A stretch of 64,000 nucleotides of DNA, from the NCBI RefSeq assembly GCF_036178145.1, contig NZ_CP108067.1, forward strand, positions 2,604,001-2,668,000. Reading direction: 5' to 3'. Position numbers and translations under genes: made by a program. The notes beneath the pieces are model-generated. The model ran no database searches and was not told the DNA's origin. It saw nothing but the letters and a program-made list of their open reading frames with translations. The stretch comes from Streptomyces sp. NBC_00273. Lineage in GTDB: Bacteria; Actinomycetota; Actinomycetes; Streptomycetales; Streptomycetaceae. Below are positions 56,516-64,000 of the stretch, in pieces (position 1 is the first letter of the stretch; each line of letters starts with the position of its first letter).

Positions 56516-56995
56516 GTGGCCCGCAACCGCCGCCTGATCCTGAGCACGCCGTCCGAGGTCTGGCGCCTGCTGTCCGACGGCCACCGCTACGGCGAATGGG
56601 TCACGGGAACCCAGCAGGTCCTCGCCGCGGATCCGCACTGGCCGGACGTGGGGGCCCGGCTGAAGGTCCGGGTCGGCTCCGGCCCCCTGACCCTCGACGA
56701 CACGTGCGTCGTGCGCCGGTGCGAGCCGGAACGCCGCCTGGACCTGGAAGCGAGGGCGGAACCCTTCGGGGCGGCGCGCATCGCCATGCGCCTGGAACCC
56801 TGGGGCGAGAACACCCTCTTCACCCTCGACTGGCATCCGCTGCGGGGACCCGGCACCCGGATGCACGGACTGCCCGTGGACTACATCGTCGCCATCCGCA
56901 ACGGCATGATGCTGACGAAGCTCGCCAGGATCGCGGTCCGCGAGCACGCCGACGCCGAGGGGCCGCGGGCGCCTCGGGAAACGGCGCGTCGCTGA
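56516..56995 (+). CDS. SRPBCC-family (polyketide cyclase/START-like) protein
   Basis: A 159-residue helix-grip protein (SRPBCC superfamily): RRLILSTPSEVWRLLSDGHRYGEWV at the N-terminus, then a curved sheet (LKVRVGSGPLTLDDTCVVRRCEPERRLDLEA) and a C-terminal helix. Such proteins bind hydrophobic ligands in a cavity; nothing identifies the ligand. The GTG at 56516 is preferred because GGAAGGAG sits ten bases upstream; a GTG at 56507 is too close to that site. Confidence 0.8.
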   Translation: MARNRRLILSTPSEVWRLLSDGHRYGEWVTGTQQVLAADPHWPDVGARLKVRVGSGPLTLDDTCVVRRCEPERRLDLEARAEPFGAARIAMRLEPWGENTLFTLDWHPLRGPGTRMHGLPVDYIVAIRNGMMLTKLARIAVREHADAEGPRAPRETARR

Positions 56996-57022
56996 TGTCC
57001 CCGGCACGACGTACCGTGCAGG

Positions 57023-57412
57023 TCACCGGTCGGGGGCGGTCAGCACCGACAGGATGTTGCCCGCCGGGTCCTTGAACCAGGCGATGGTGGGCGTGCCGTC
57101 CTCGCCGTGCACGATGCCCTTGGCGTCCGCCTCGAAACCCTCGTAGCGCTCGAACGCGACGCCGCGCGCGGTCAGCTCGTCCACGGCCCGTTCGACGTCG
57201 TCCACGGGGAAGTTCAGGATCGTGTAGATCGCCGGCCGGTGGTCCTCCTTCGGGTAGACCATCACCGTGGTGCCGCCCGCGAGGTCGAGGCGGAGCAGGC
57301 CCATCTCCTCGTCCCGGGAGACGTTCAGCCCGAGGGTCGTGCCGTAGAACTCCTCGGCCCGCTCCAGGTCGTCGACGGCGAATCCGCTGAATGCCCTGCT
57401 GTTTTCGAACAT
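57023..57412 (-). CDS. VOC-family (glyoxalase/bleomycin-resistance fold) protein
   Basis: A 129-residue protein made of the usual two beta-alpha-beta-beta-beta modules: [21 protein letters not shown], then TVMVYPKED, and [25 protein letters not shown], ending [16 protein letters not shown] with the conserved DPxGN loop and metal-ligand position. The function could be isomerase, dioxygenase or drug binding. AAGGAACAGGC precedes the ATG. It is convergent with the SRPBCC gene. Confidence 0.87.
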   Translation of the reverse strand: MFENSRAFSGFAVDDLERAEEFYGTTLGLNVSRDEEMGLLRLDLAGGTTVMVYPKEDHRPAIYTILNFPVDDVERAVDELTARGVAFERYEGFEADAKGIVHGEDGTPTIAWFKDPAGNILSVLTAPDR

Positions 57413-57529
57413 GCCTGTTCCTTCGCTCCGGGGCACCCCGCTTCCCATGGTCCCCCCGGGACGGCCGGGCGTCGATTCCGCAGGCCGGGGCCCCGGGAAA
57501 TCGGGGTGATCGGCGCGAGGCGGGCTGGC

Positions 57530-58513
57530 ATGCTCGGGCGCATGGCAGCCCGCAGCGCACGTCCCAGTCTCTACATCTCCGTCGACATCGAGGCCGACGG
57601 ACCCATTCCCGGACCGTATTCGATGATCAGTTTCGGGGCCTCGGTCGCGGGCCGCCAGGACGGCGCCTCGTATACGGCCGCCGACCCGGAACGGCTCACC
57701 TTCTACCGGGAATTGCGGCCCATCAGTGAGGAGTTCGTGCCCGAGGCGCTGGCCGTGAGCGGGCTGGACCGCGACCGCCTGGTGCGGGAGGGCGCCGATC
57801 CGGCGGTGGCCATGGCCGACTTCCGCGCCTGGGTGCGGGAGGTGTCCGCGGGGGCGCAGCCGGTGATGTGCGGCTACCCGGCCTCCTTCGACTGGACCTT
57901 CCTGTACTGGTACCTGATCCGGTTCGGCGGGGACAGCCCCTTCGGCCACTCCGGCTGCCTGGACATGAAGACCCTCTACGCCACGAAGGCGCGGGTGCCG
58001 CTGCGGGCCGCGGTGAAGGGCCGGATGCCGCGCGAACTGCTGTCGCGCCGCCGCCACACGCACCACGCCCTGGACGACGCGATCGAACAGGCCGAGCTGA
58101 TGAGCAACTTAATGCTGTGGGCTCCTCCCCCGGCGTCCTCCCCGGCCGCCGACCGGTCCCCCCTCGTCACCCACCTCTCGTGGGGCCGCATCGAGGTCGA
58201 AGGGCTCGCCCCCGGCAAGGACTTCAAGCTCTACCCGGGCGGTGGCCGTCCCTGGGACTGGTCCGAGCACGGTACGCGGCACGATCCCGGCATCCACCCG
58301 GGGGAGGTCCGCGAGTTCCTCGACCTCGGGGTGACGGCGGTCGTGCTCAGCCGGGGCATGGAAGAGCGCCTCGGGGTCGTACCGCAGACGCTGGAGGTGC
58401 TCCGGGCAGCGGGGGTCGAGGTGCACGTGGCGGAAACGACCGGGGCCGTGGAGATCTACAACCGGCTGGCCCGGGACGGCCGGGTCGGCGGCCTCTTCCA
58501 CTCGACCTGCTGA
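57530..58513 (+). CDS. Fusion: DnaQ-like 3'-5' exonuclease + Mth938/AAMDC domain
   Basis: A 327-residue single frame. Residues ~10-190 form a DEDDh exonuclease: SVDIEADGP (Asp/Glu), [15 protein letters not shown], and [14 protein letters not shown] (His/Asp). After a Pro/Ala/Ser linker (~195-207), residues ~208-327 match the Mth938-like domain ([50 protein letters not shown]). The latter normally occurs as a stand-alone ~120-residue protein. A TTA codon lies at the junction (58109-58111), directly followed by an ATG, so the fusion may derive from a TAATG gene overlap. The ATG at 57542 is an alternative start. Confidence 0.8.
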   Translation: MLGRMAARSARPSLYISVDIEADGPIPGPYSMISFGASVAGRQDGASYTAADPERLTFYRELRPISEEFVPEALAVSGLDRDRLVREGADPAVAMADFRAWVREVSAGAQPVMCGYPASFDWTFLYWYLIRFGGDSPFGHSGCLDMKTLYATKARVPLRAAVKGRMPRELLSRRRHTHHALDDAIEQAELMSNLMLWAPPPASSPAADRSPLVTHLSWGRIEVEGLAPGKDFKLYPGGGRPWDWSEHGTRHDPGIHPGEVREFLDLGVTAVVLSRGMEERLGVVPQTLEVLRAAGVEVHVAETTGAVEIYNRLARDGRVGGLFHSTC

Positions 58514-58528
58514 GCGGAGCACGCACGC

Positions 58529-58579
58529 GGCGGCGGCGCGCACGCCACACCCGCAGTGGGTGGCGTGCGCGCCGCCGCC
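58529..58579. terminator. Bidirectional terminator, 20-bp perfect stem
   Basis: GGCGGCGGCGCGCACGCCAC (58529-58548) pairs exactly with 58560-58579; the loop is 11 bases. It separates the exonuclease fusion (+) from the purine permease (-). Confidence 0.88.
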
Positions 58580-58605
58580 GTGTGCGTCCGGGCGGGCGTC
58601 GGGTG

Positions 58606-60009
58606 TCAGTGCGCCGGTACCGGGTCGGCCGCGGCCCCCGAGGCCGCGCCCTTCCTGGCGCCGAGGTGGTTGAAGGCCAGGTTCAGCAGGATGGCCACCA
58701 CGCACCCGGTGCTGATGCCGGAGTCGAGGACGACCAGGAGGTCCTTCGGGAAGGCGTGGTAGAAGTCCGGCGCGGCGATCGGGATCAGGCCGATGCCCAC
58801 GGAGGCGGCGACGATCAGCGCGTTCTCGCCCTTCTCCATGGCCGCCCCGGCCAGGGTCTGGATGCCGCTGGCCGCGACCGAGCCGAAGAGGACGATGCCG
58901 GCGCCGCCGAGGACCGGCAGCGGGACCACGCCGATGACGGAGGCCGCCATCGGGCACAGGCCGAGCAGGATGAGGATCCCACCGCCCGCGGCGACGACGA
59001 AGCGGCTGCGCACCTTGGTCATGGCGACCAGCCCGATGTTCTGGGCGAAGGCGCTGCACATGAACCCGTTGAACAGCGGGCTGATCGCGCTGCCGAGGGT
59101 GTCGGCGCGCAGGCCGCCCTCGATGGTCTTCGCGTCCGCCGGACGGCCCACGATCTTGCCCAGCGCCAGGATGTCGGCGGTGGACTCGGTCATGCAGACC
59201 AGCATGACGATGCACATCGAGATGATGGCAGCGACCTGGAACTGCGGGGCGCCGAAGTGGAAGGGGGTCGGGAAGCCGACCACCGACGCGTTCTTGACGG
59301 CGTCGAAGCTGGTCATGCCGAGCGGGAGGGCGATGAGGGTGCCGGCGACCAGGCCGAGGAGGATGGATATCTGCTGGAGGAAGCCGCGCAGGAACTTGCG
59401 CATCAGCAGGACGATGACCAGGGTGGCGGCGGCCATGCCGATGTTCTGCATGGAGCCGTAGTCGGTGGCGGTGCGGTTCCCGCCCTGTGACCAGTTGAAG
59501 GCGACGGGCAGGAGCGAGACGCCGATGAGGGTGATGACCGTACCGGTCACGACCGGCGGGAAGAAGCGGACGAGTTTGCCGAAGTAGGGGGCGGCGAAGA
59601 AGCCGAGGACCCCGGCGACGACGATCGCGCCGAAGATGACGGGGATGGCGTCGTCGCCCTCCCCCTTGCCGATCGCGATCATCGGGGTCACACCGGCGAA
59701 GGAAACGCCGTTGACGAAGGGGAGTTTGGCGCCGATCTTCCAGAACCCGAGGGTCTGGAGGAGGGTGGCGAGGCCTGCGGTGAAGAGCGAGGCGCCCATC
59801 AGGAAGGCCGTCTCGGTGGCGGAGAGCCCGACGGCGGGGCCGACGATCATGGGCGGGGCCACGACACCCGCGTACATGGCGGCCACGTGCTGGAGACCGC
59901 TCGTGAACATCTTCAGCGGAGGCAGGGTCTCATCGACCGGATGCTTCTCCTCCGGTACTGCGACTGCATCTGCATCTGCATCTTTGCGAAACCTGGGCGC
60001 CTGGGCCAC
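58606..60009 (-). CDS. NCS2-family purine (urate/xanthine) permease
   Basis: A 467-residue symporter with ~14 membrane helices. The start GTG at 60009 has GGAGGA about four bases upstream; in-frame starts further upstream lack support. NCS2/NAT features are QHVAAMYAGVVAPPMIVG in helix 1, SGISTGCVVAI near the end, TESTADILALGKIVGRP and the NAT signature QNIGLVAMTK. Residues ~8-13 are a DADADA run from a GCATCT hexamer repeat. Position beside uricase and 8-oxoguanine deaminase suggests import of urate, xanthine or guanine. Confidence 0.88.
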   Translation of the reverse strand: MAQAPRFRKDADADAVAVPEEKHPVDETLPPLKMFTSGLQHVAAMYAGVVAPPMIVGPAVGLSATETAFLMGASLFTAGLATLLQTLGFWKIGAKLPFVNGVSFAGVTPMIAIGKGEGDDAIPVIFGAIVVAGVLGFFAAPYFGKLVRFFPPVVTGTVITLIGVSLLPVAFNWSQGGNRTATDYGSMQNIGMAAATLVIVLLMRKFLRGFLQQISILLGLVAGTLIALPLGMTSFDAVKNASVVGFPTPFHFGAPQFQVAAIISMCIVMLVCMTESTADILALGKIVGRPADAKTIEGGLRADTLGSAISPLFNGFMCSAFAQNIGLVAMTKVRSRFVVAAGGGILILLGLCPMAASVIGVVPLPVLGGAGIVLFGSVAASGIQTLAGAAMEKGENALIVAASVGIGLIPIAAPDFYHAFPKDLLVVLDSGISTGCVVAILLNLAFNHLGARKGAASGAAADPVPAH

Positions 60010-60382
60010 GGCTTCCTCCGTTCGGTTGAACACGCCGGCAGGGACGTGGTGTCTTGGAGGTGGTGCGAAAGCGTTGCGAGTCGAGCCTTTGTGCAGTTGT
60101 GGTGGTGCGCATGCGTGCCCCAAGGGGTGCGGAAACGATTCGCCCGATCATCGGTTCCGCGCTGCGGTCCAGCTCGGGACCCGGCAGGAACCGGACCCGA
60201 TCGCGAGCTGGAGGTGCCGCGGCAAGGGCGCGTGCGCGCGCCGCGGGCTGGTTGCACGAGTCACCGCCCCCGGGGCGCCTTCGGATTTCCTCAGGCGCTA
60301 CCCGGGAACGGCTGCCCACGGACCCCGCTCGGGTCCGCGGCCGCCGGCCGGGGGCCGTCCCCCCCGGCCGGACTCCGTGGGA
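60010..60382. other. 373-bp intergenic region upstream of the purine permease
   Basis: I see no gene here. The part next to 60383 holds the terminator of the deaminase gene (60344-60371). The part next to 60009 should hold the permease promoter, but I find no copy of the TCAAC-N5-GTTGA operator and no convincing riboswitch fold. Confidence 0.5.
60344..60371 (-). terminator. Terminator after 8-oxoguanine deaminase
   Basis: An 11-bp perfect stem CCGGCCGGGGG (60344-60354) / CCCCCGGCCGG (60361-60371) with a 6-base loop, 12 bp beyond the deaminase stop on the minus strand. Confidence 0.8.
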
Positions 60383-61786
60383 TCAGGCCTGCGCGGAGAT
60401 CCGCGCGAGGCGCTGGGCCTCTTCCCGCGTGGACACGGCGATGGCGTCCTCGTCGGCGAAGAGGAGGCGGTTGTTCTCGACGATCTGCTTGCCATTGACG
60501 AACGACGCGGTGACCGGGGCCGCCGCGCCGAAGACCAGTGCGGTGACCGGGTCGGCGATCGAGGAGTGCAGGAAGGTGTTCAGGTTCCACAGGACCAGGT
60601 CGGCGCACTTGCCGACCTCCAGCGAACCGATGTTGTCGGCACGACCGAGGACCTGGGCGCCGCCGTACGTACCGAGGCGCAGGGCCTGACGCGCGTTCAG
60701 GGCGCGCTCGCGGTGGACCGGGTTCAGCCGGTTGATCAGCAGCGCGTTGCGCAGCTCGGTGTGCAGCTCACCGGACTCGTTGGAGGCGGTGCCGTCCACG
60801 CCGAGGCCGACCGGGACACCGGCGGCGAGCATGTCGGGGACGCGGGCGATGCCGGCGGCCAGACGGGCGTTGGAGGACGGACAGTGCGCGACACCGGTCT
60901 TGGTGCGGGCGAACGCGGCGATGTCGGAGTCGTTCATGTGGACGCTGTGCGCCATCCACACGTCCTCGCCGAGCCAGCCGGTCGACTCGAAGTAGTCGGT
61001 CGGGCCCATGCCGAAGAGCTCGTGGCAGAACTTCTCTTCCTCGACGGTCTCGGAGCCGTGCGTGTGCATGCGCACGCCGAGGCGACGGGCCAGCTCGGCG
61101 CCCTGCTTCAGCAGCTCGGTGGAGACCGAGAAGGGGGAGCACGGGGCGACGGCGACCTGGGTCATCGAGTCGAAGGAGGCGTCGTGGAACTTCTTGACGG
61201 TCGCCTCGGTGTCGGCGAGCGCGCCCTCGAGGGTCTCGACGGCGTGGTCCGGCGGCAGGCCGCCGTCCTTCTCGCTGCGGTCCATCGAGCCGCGGGCGAG
61301 GGTGAAGCGGACACCCATCTCGGACGCGGCGCGGATGATCGAGCCGGACAGGTCGCCGGAGCCCTTGGGGAAGACGTAGTGGTGGTCCATCGCGGTGGTG
61401 ACGCCGCCCTTGGCCATCGCGGCGAGGGAGCCCTGCGCGGCCGTGTACGTCATCTGCTCGTCGATGCGCGCCCACGTCGGGTACAGCGCGACCAGCCAGT
61501 TGAAGAGGTTGTGGTCGGTGGCCAGACCACGCGTGATCCACTGGTAGAAGTGGTGGTGGGTGTTGACCAGACCGGGGGTCACGAGGTGCCCGGTGCCGTC
61601 GATGCGGCGGACTACGTTGTCGAGGTTCTCGGGGGCCTTGCCCGCGCCGATGGACTCGATCCGGTTGCCGGCGATGACGATGTGACCCGAGGCGTACTCG
61701 GTGTCGTTCGCGTCGACGGTCGCGATCGCACAGTTCTCGATGACGATGCGCAGGGCGGCGCTGTCATGGGCTGCCGATGCTGCCAT
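60383..61786 (-). CDS. 8-oxoguanine deaminase (amidohydrolase family)
   Basis: A 467-residue metal-dependent hydrolase that deaminates 8-oxoguanine to urate, and so feeds the adjacent uricase operon. Motifs are the HxH pair in LVNTHHHFYQW, MHTHGSETVEEEKF, VAHCPSSNARLAAG and GLGVDGTASNESG. The start at 61786 has GAGGAAG upstream. It might also be annotated as an ATZ/TRZ-like or guanine deaminase; VNTHHHFYQ and SNARLAAG, with this genomic setting, favour 8-oxoguanine deaminase. Confidence 0.85.
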   Translation of the reverse strand: MAASAAHDSAALRIVIENCAIATVDANDTEYASGHIVIAGNRIESIGAGKAPENLDNVVRRIDGTGHLVTPGLVNTHHHFYQWITRGLATDHNLFNWLVALYPTWARIDEQMTYTAAQGSLAAMAKGGVTTAMDHHYVFPKGSGDLSGSIIRAASEMGVRFTLARGSMDRSEKDGGLPPDHAVETLEGALADTEATVKKFHDASFDSMTQVAVAPCSPFSVSTELLKQGAELARRLGVRMHTHGSETVEEEKFCHELFGMGPTDYFESTGWLGEDVWMAHSVHMNDSDIAAFARTKTGVAHCPSSNARLAAGIARVPDMLAAGVPVGLGVDGTASNESGELHTELRNALLINRLNPVHRERALNARQALRLGTYGGAQVLGRADNIGSLEVGKCADLVLWNLNTFLHSSIADPVTALVFGAAAPVTASFVNGKQIVENNRLLFADEDAIAVSTREEAQRLARISAQA

Positions 61787-61936
61787 GGGGCTTCCTCGTG
61801 CTTTCAGTGGCGGTGCGGGCACGGCAAGGCCCAGGAGATTTGAGTGCCGGAGCCGGGGGCCTTGACAGCTGACAGTACTGCCGCCCCGTGTGATACGCCG
61901 GGTGCCGATTCAGGAGGCTGGGGGGGGTGTCGCGCG

Positions 61937-61965
61937 GTCCCGGGGCCACTGCGGAGCCCCGGGAC
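61937..61965 (-). terminator. Terminator after uricase
   Basis: GTCCCGGGGC (61937-61946) and GCCCCGGGAC (61956-61965) form a perfect 10-bp stem, flanked by CGCG on both sides, 12 bp past the uricase stop. Confidence 0.75.
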
Positions 61966-61977
61966 GCGCGTGCCGCG

Positions 61978-62901
61978 TCAGAGGTTGGTCATGTCCACGG
62001 GGATACGGGCATCGACGCCGTCCCGGAGAACAGTGGCCTCGATCAGACCGTACGGACGGTCCGCGGCGAAGTACACCTCGTTGTCGTTCTTGAGGCCGAA
62101 GGGCTCCAGGTCGACGAGGAAGTGGTGCTTGTTCGGGAGCGAGAAGCGGACCTCGTCGATCTCCGAACGGTGGTTGATGATGCGCGAACCCATCTGGTAC
62201 AGGGTCTGCTGCAGCGACAGGGAGTAGGTCTCCGCGAAGGCCTGCAGCATGTGCTTGCGGACCTCGGCGTAGGACTTCTCCCAGTTGGGCATCCGCTGCT
62301 CGTCGTCCGACCAGTTGAAGCGCCAGCGGGCCGACACCTGGGTGGCCAGGATGCGGTCGTAGGCCTCCTTCAGCGTCGTGTACTTGTCCTTCACGTAACC
62401 CCAGAACTCGGAGTTCGTGGAGTTCATGACGACGAGGTCCTTGAGGCCGGAGATGACCTCCCAGTTCGTACCGTCGTACGTGATCTGGGTGACGCGGGTC
62501 TCCACGCCCTGGCGGACGAAGGAGTGGTTCACCTCGTCGGAGCCGATGAACTTGGAGTTGGCGTCCGAGGTGGCGATCCGGTCCCAGGCGTACTCCTCGA
62601 TCCGGATGCGCGCGCGCTTGATCGGCTCCTGGCTGGTGACGAACCAGCGCGCCAGGTGGATGCCGAACTGCTCGGCGGACTCGATGCCGTATTCCTTGGC
62701 GAACGCGTACACCGTGTTCTTGGTGGTGTCCGTCGGAAGGCAGTTGGCGTTCGAGCCGGAGTAGTGGACGTCGTCCATGTCGCCGGAGAGGGCGACCGAG
62801 ACGTTCAGGTCCTTGATGTGGTGCGTGTCGCCGTCCCGCGTGATCTTGACGACGCGGTTCTCTGCTTTGCCGTACTGGTTCTGGCCCAGAATCGTGGCCA
62901 T
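61978..62901 (-). CDS. Uricase (urate oxidase)
   Basis: A 307-residue cofactor-free oxidase that converts urate to 5-hydroxyisourate. Two T-fold (tunnelling-fold) repeats are visible. Catalytic residues fit: Lys in QNQYGKAENRVV, Thr in PTDTTKNTVYAFA and His in EVNHSFVRQG; the C-terminal half has PNKHHFLVDLEPFGL. It is the last gene of the uraD-uraH-uricase operon, one base after the uraH stop. Confidence 0.95.
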   Translation of the reverse strand: MATILGQNQYGKAENRVVKITRDGDTHHIKDLNVSVALSGDMDDVHYSGSNANCLPTDTTKNTVYAFAKEYGIESAEQFGIHLARWFVTSQEPIKRARIRIEEYAWDRIATSDANSKFIGSDEVNHSFVRQGVETRVTQITYDGTNWEVISGLKDLVVMNSTNSEFWGYVKDKYTTLKEAYDRILATQVSARWRFNWSDDEQRMPNWEKSYAEVRKHMLQAFAETYSLSLQQTLYQMGSRIINHRSEIDEVRFSLPNKHHFLVDLEPFGLKNDNEVYFAADRPYGLIEATVLRDGVDARIPVDMTNL

Positions 62902-62902
62902 G

Positions 62903-63292
62903 CTAGCTCCCTCGGTAAACGGAGTAGCCGAACGGGTTGAGCAGCAGCGGTACGTGGTAGTGCTCGCCCGGGTTCACCGCGAAGGTGATGGTGACCTCGG
63001 GGAAGAACGCACCGCTGTCCCTTACGCGGGGGGCGTCCTGCTGCGCCTCGGCTTGCTTCTTCTCGAAGTACGTCTCGGTCTCGAAATCGAGACGCACGTG
63101 TGTGGTGCCCTCCGGCAGCGCCGGCAGGTCCTTGCAGCGCCCGTCCGCATCGGTGGCGGAGCCGCCCAGGGCCGCCCACTCGCCGTGCAGACCCGTACGG
63201 GCCGACAGGGAGATGGCGACGCCCTCGGCGGGCTTGCCGATGCTGGTGTCCAGGATGTGCGTGGACACCGACGCAGTGGTCTCGGTGCTCAT
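62903..63292 (-). CDS. uraH: 5-Hydroxyisourate hydrolase (transthyretin-like)
   Basis: A 129-residue transthyretin-fold enzyme that hydrolyses 5-hydroxyisourate to OHCU. It starts STHILDTSIGKPA (catalytic His region) and ends with the diagnostic YRGS tetrapeptide. The ATG at 63292 is chosen since AAGGAG lies seven bases upstream; a GTG at 63298 is too near that site. It is the middle gene of the urate operon. Confidence 0.94.
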   Translation of the reverse strand: MSTETTASVSTHILDTSIGKPAEGVAISLSARTGLHGEWAALGGSATDADGRCKDLPALPEGTTHVRLDFETETYFEKKQAEAQQDAPRVRDSGAFFPEVTITFAVNPGEHYHVPLLLNPFGYSVYRGS

Positions 63293-63294
63293 GG

Positions 63295-63816
63295 TCACGC
63301 TCCTTCTGCTTCTGCGCGTTCGACGAGACGGGTGAGGCGGATCTTGTTGATCTTGACGAGCTCGCCGCGGGCGATCTCCCGCTCCTGCTCCGGCGAGTTG
63401 TCGATCCGGACCTTGACCGCGTCACGCATGAACTCACCGGTCGCACCGGTGGCGCAGATGAGGAAGACGTGGCCGAACTTGTCCTGGTAGGCCAGGTTCA
63501 GTTCGAGGAGCTCGTTCTTGAGCTCCTCCGAGGCACCGGCCATGCCACGCTGCTCGCGGGCGGAGGTCGGGTCTCCCGGCTTCGGCCGGCCGATCGGCGC
63601 GTGGCCTCCCATCGCTTCGCCCAGGTCGTCCGCGGTGAGCTCCGCCATGGCGGCTTCGTTCGCGGCGAACAGGGACTCTGCGGTGGCGAAGGGGCGCTGG
63701 GCGAGCATCTTGCTCCCCCACGCCGAGCTGGCGCACACCTCGTGCAGCTCGGCCGCGGCCGCGCCGTCGTCCAAGGCGTTGAACCGGGTGAGACCCGGGG
63801 TCGGACTCGAAGTCAC
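63295..63816 (-). CDS. uraD: OHCU decarboxylase
   Basis: A 173-residue all-helical enzyme that decarboxylates OHCU to S-allantoin. Catalytic His and neighbours are in GGHAPIGRPKPGD, and SAREQRGM holds the conserved Glu/Gln; NLAYQDKFGHVFLICATG matches the family core. The start is a GTG with GGAGG six bases upstream. It is the first gene of the operon uraD-uraH-uricase. A promoter (TTGACG 63883-63888, 17-bp spacer, TTAGCT 63860-63865) is overlapped by the ureide operator. Confidence 0.93.
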   Translation of the reverse strand: MTSSPTPGLTRFNALDDGAAAAELHEVCASSAWGSKMLAQRPFATAESLFAANEAAMAELTADDLGEAMGGHAPIGRPKPGDPTSAREQRGMAGASEELKNELLELNLAYQDKFGHVFLICATGATGEFMRDAVKVRIDNSPEQEREIARGELVKINKIRLTRLVERAEAEGA

Positions 63817-63884
63817 GGTAGGCCTCCGTGGCCTGTTGTTGCTTTGACGGGCTGCGCATAGCTAACGCCCTCGACAACACGGCG

Positions 63885-63899
63885 TCAACACTTTGTTGA
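63885..63899. promoter_or_regulatory. Ureide operator, class A palindrome (uraD promoter)
   Basis: A perfect TCAAC-ACTTT-GTTGA inverted repeat that overlaps the proposed -35 (63883-63888, minus strand) of the urate operon. It is the same pattern as at 44919-44933 and 53071-53085. Confidence 0.65.
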
Positions 63900-63917
63900 A
63901 ACTTCCCGTACACAAAA

Positions 63918-63946
63918 GCCGCCGCCCGGGTGAATTGGGCGGCGGC
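63918..63946 (-). terminator. Terminator of a minus-strand gene beyond the right edge
   Basis: GCCGCCGCCC (63918-63927) pairs with GGGCGGCGGC (63937-63946), followed on the minus strand by TTTTGTG. A gene ending near 63960-63975 and lying mostly outside the window would be terminated here. Confidence 0.7.
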
Positions 63947-64000
63947 TCGTCACTGCGAGTCAGCCTGCGTTCACTCCCGGCTGCTCTTCCCCGCCCCCTT

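Noticed and set aside
60010..60382. Searched for a purine riboswitch before the NCS2 permease
   Set aside because: I could not find the conserved three-way-junction loops of guanine/xanthine aptamers; only a terminator and G/C-rich repeats are visible.
63960..64000. Possible C-terminus of a minus-strand gene entering from the right edge
   Set aside because: Two frames end in stops here (63960-63962 and 63971-63973) and a terminator follows, so a gene is likely, but nine to twelve codons are not enough to choose a frame or product.

Overview
The window is about 70% GC or more, densely packed and almost free of spacers. It has frequent GTG starts, 4-bp ATGA/GTGA gene overlaps, AAGGAG-type ribosome sites and a few rare TTA codons. 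Together with family content (FemX/MurJ, ROK kinase, AllR-type ureide genes, giant secreted RHS proteins) this points to a Streptomyces chromosome. I see no tRNA, rRNA or CRISPR array.

Left part (1-28,000), mostly house-keeping and envelope genes. It opens with a truncated unknown gene, an F420-type flavin-split-barrel protein and an alginate-lyase-like lipoprotein. Next come an XRE regulator and a methionine aminopeptidase that share a palindromic divergent promoter, then gamma-glutamyltransferase and a P450. An OmpR-type two-component system ends in a GerMN-like lipoprotein. A FemX-MurJ cell-wall pair lies back to back with an L,D-transpeptidase lipoprotein, followed by a secreted CocE-like hydrolase. 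After an orphan polar amino-acid ABC ATPase, exonuclease III and a metallo-beta-lactamase-fold protein, a tightly overlapping sugar ABC operon (binding protein, permease, ATPase, ROK kinase, membrane protein) diverges from a Gfo/Idh/MocA dehydrogenase.

Middle (28,000-42,400), an accessory island. A 2.5k-residue secreted RHS protein carries a lectin inserted in the RHS array, a HINT domain and a swappable low-GC C-terminal tip. A small overlapping candidate immunity gene follows it. Divergent from it is a large membrane-anchored DNRLRE/VCBS protein. An SDR, an alpha/beta hydrolase and a decayed IS5-type transposase follow.

Right part (42,400-64,000), organised around purine and ureide catabolism: allantoicase, allantoinase and an IclR regulator (AllR-like), malate synthase, a purine permease, 8-oxoguanine deaminase, uricase, HIU hydrolase and OHCU decarboxylase. 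The pathway urate -> allantoin -> ureidoglycolate -> glyoxylate -> malate is nearly complete here. A palindrome TCAAC-N5-GTTGA sits upstream of allB, malate synthase and the uricase operon, and overlaps plausible -35 elements in the last two, which suggests one regulon. Interspersed are an ABC exporter divergent from a NarL-type two-component system, a MocR regulator with a clear operator, a MocA-like nucleotidyltransferase, a secreted SGNH esterase, and an unusual exonuclease-Mth938 fusion containing a TTA codon.
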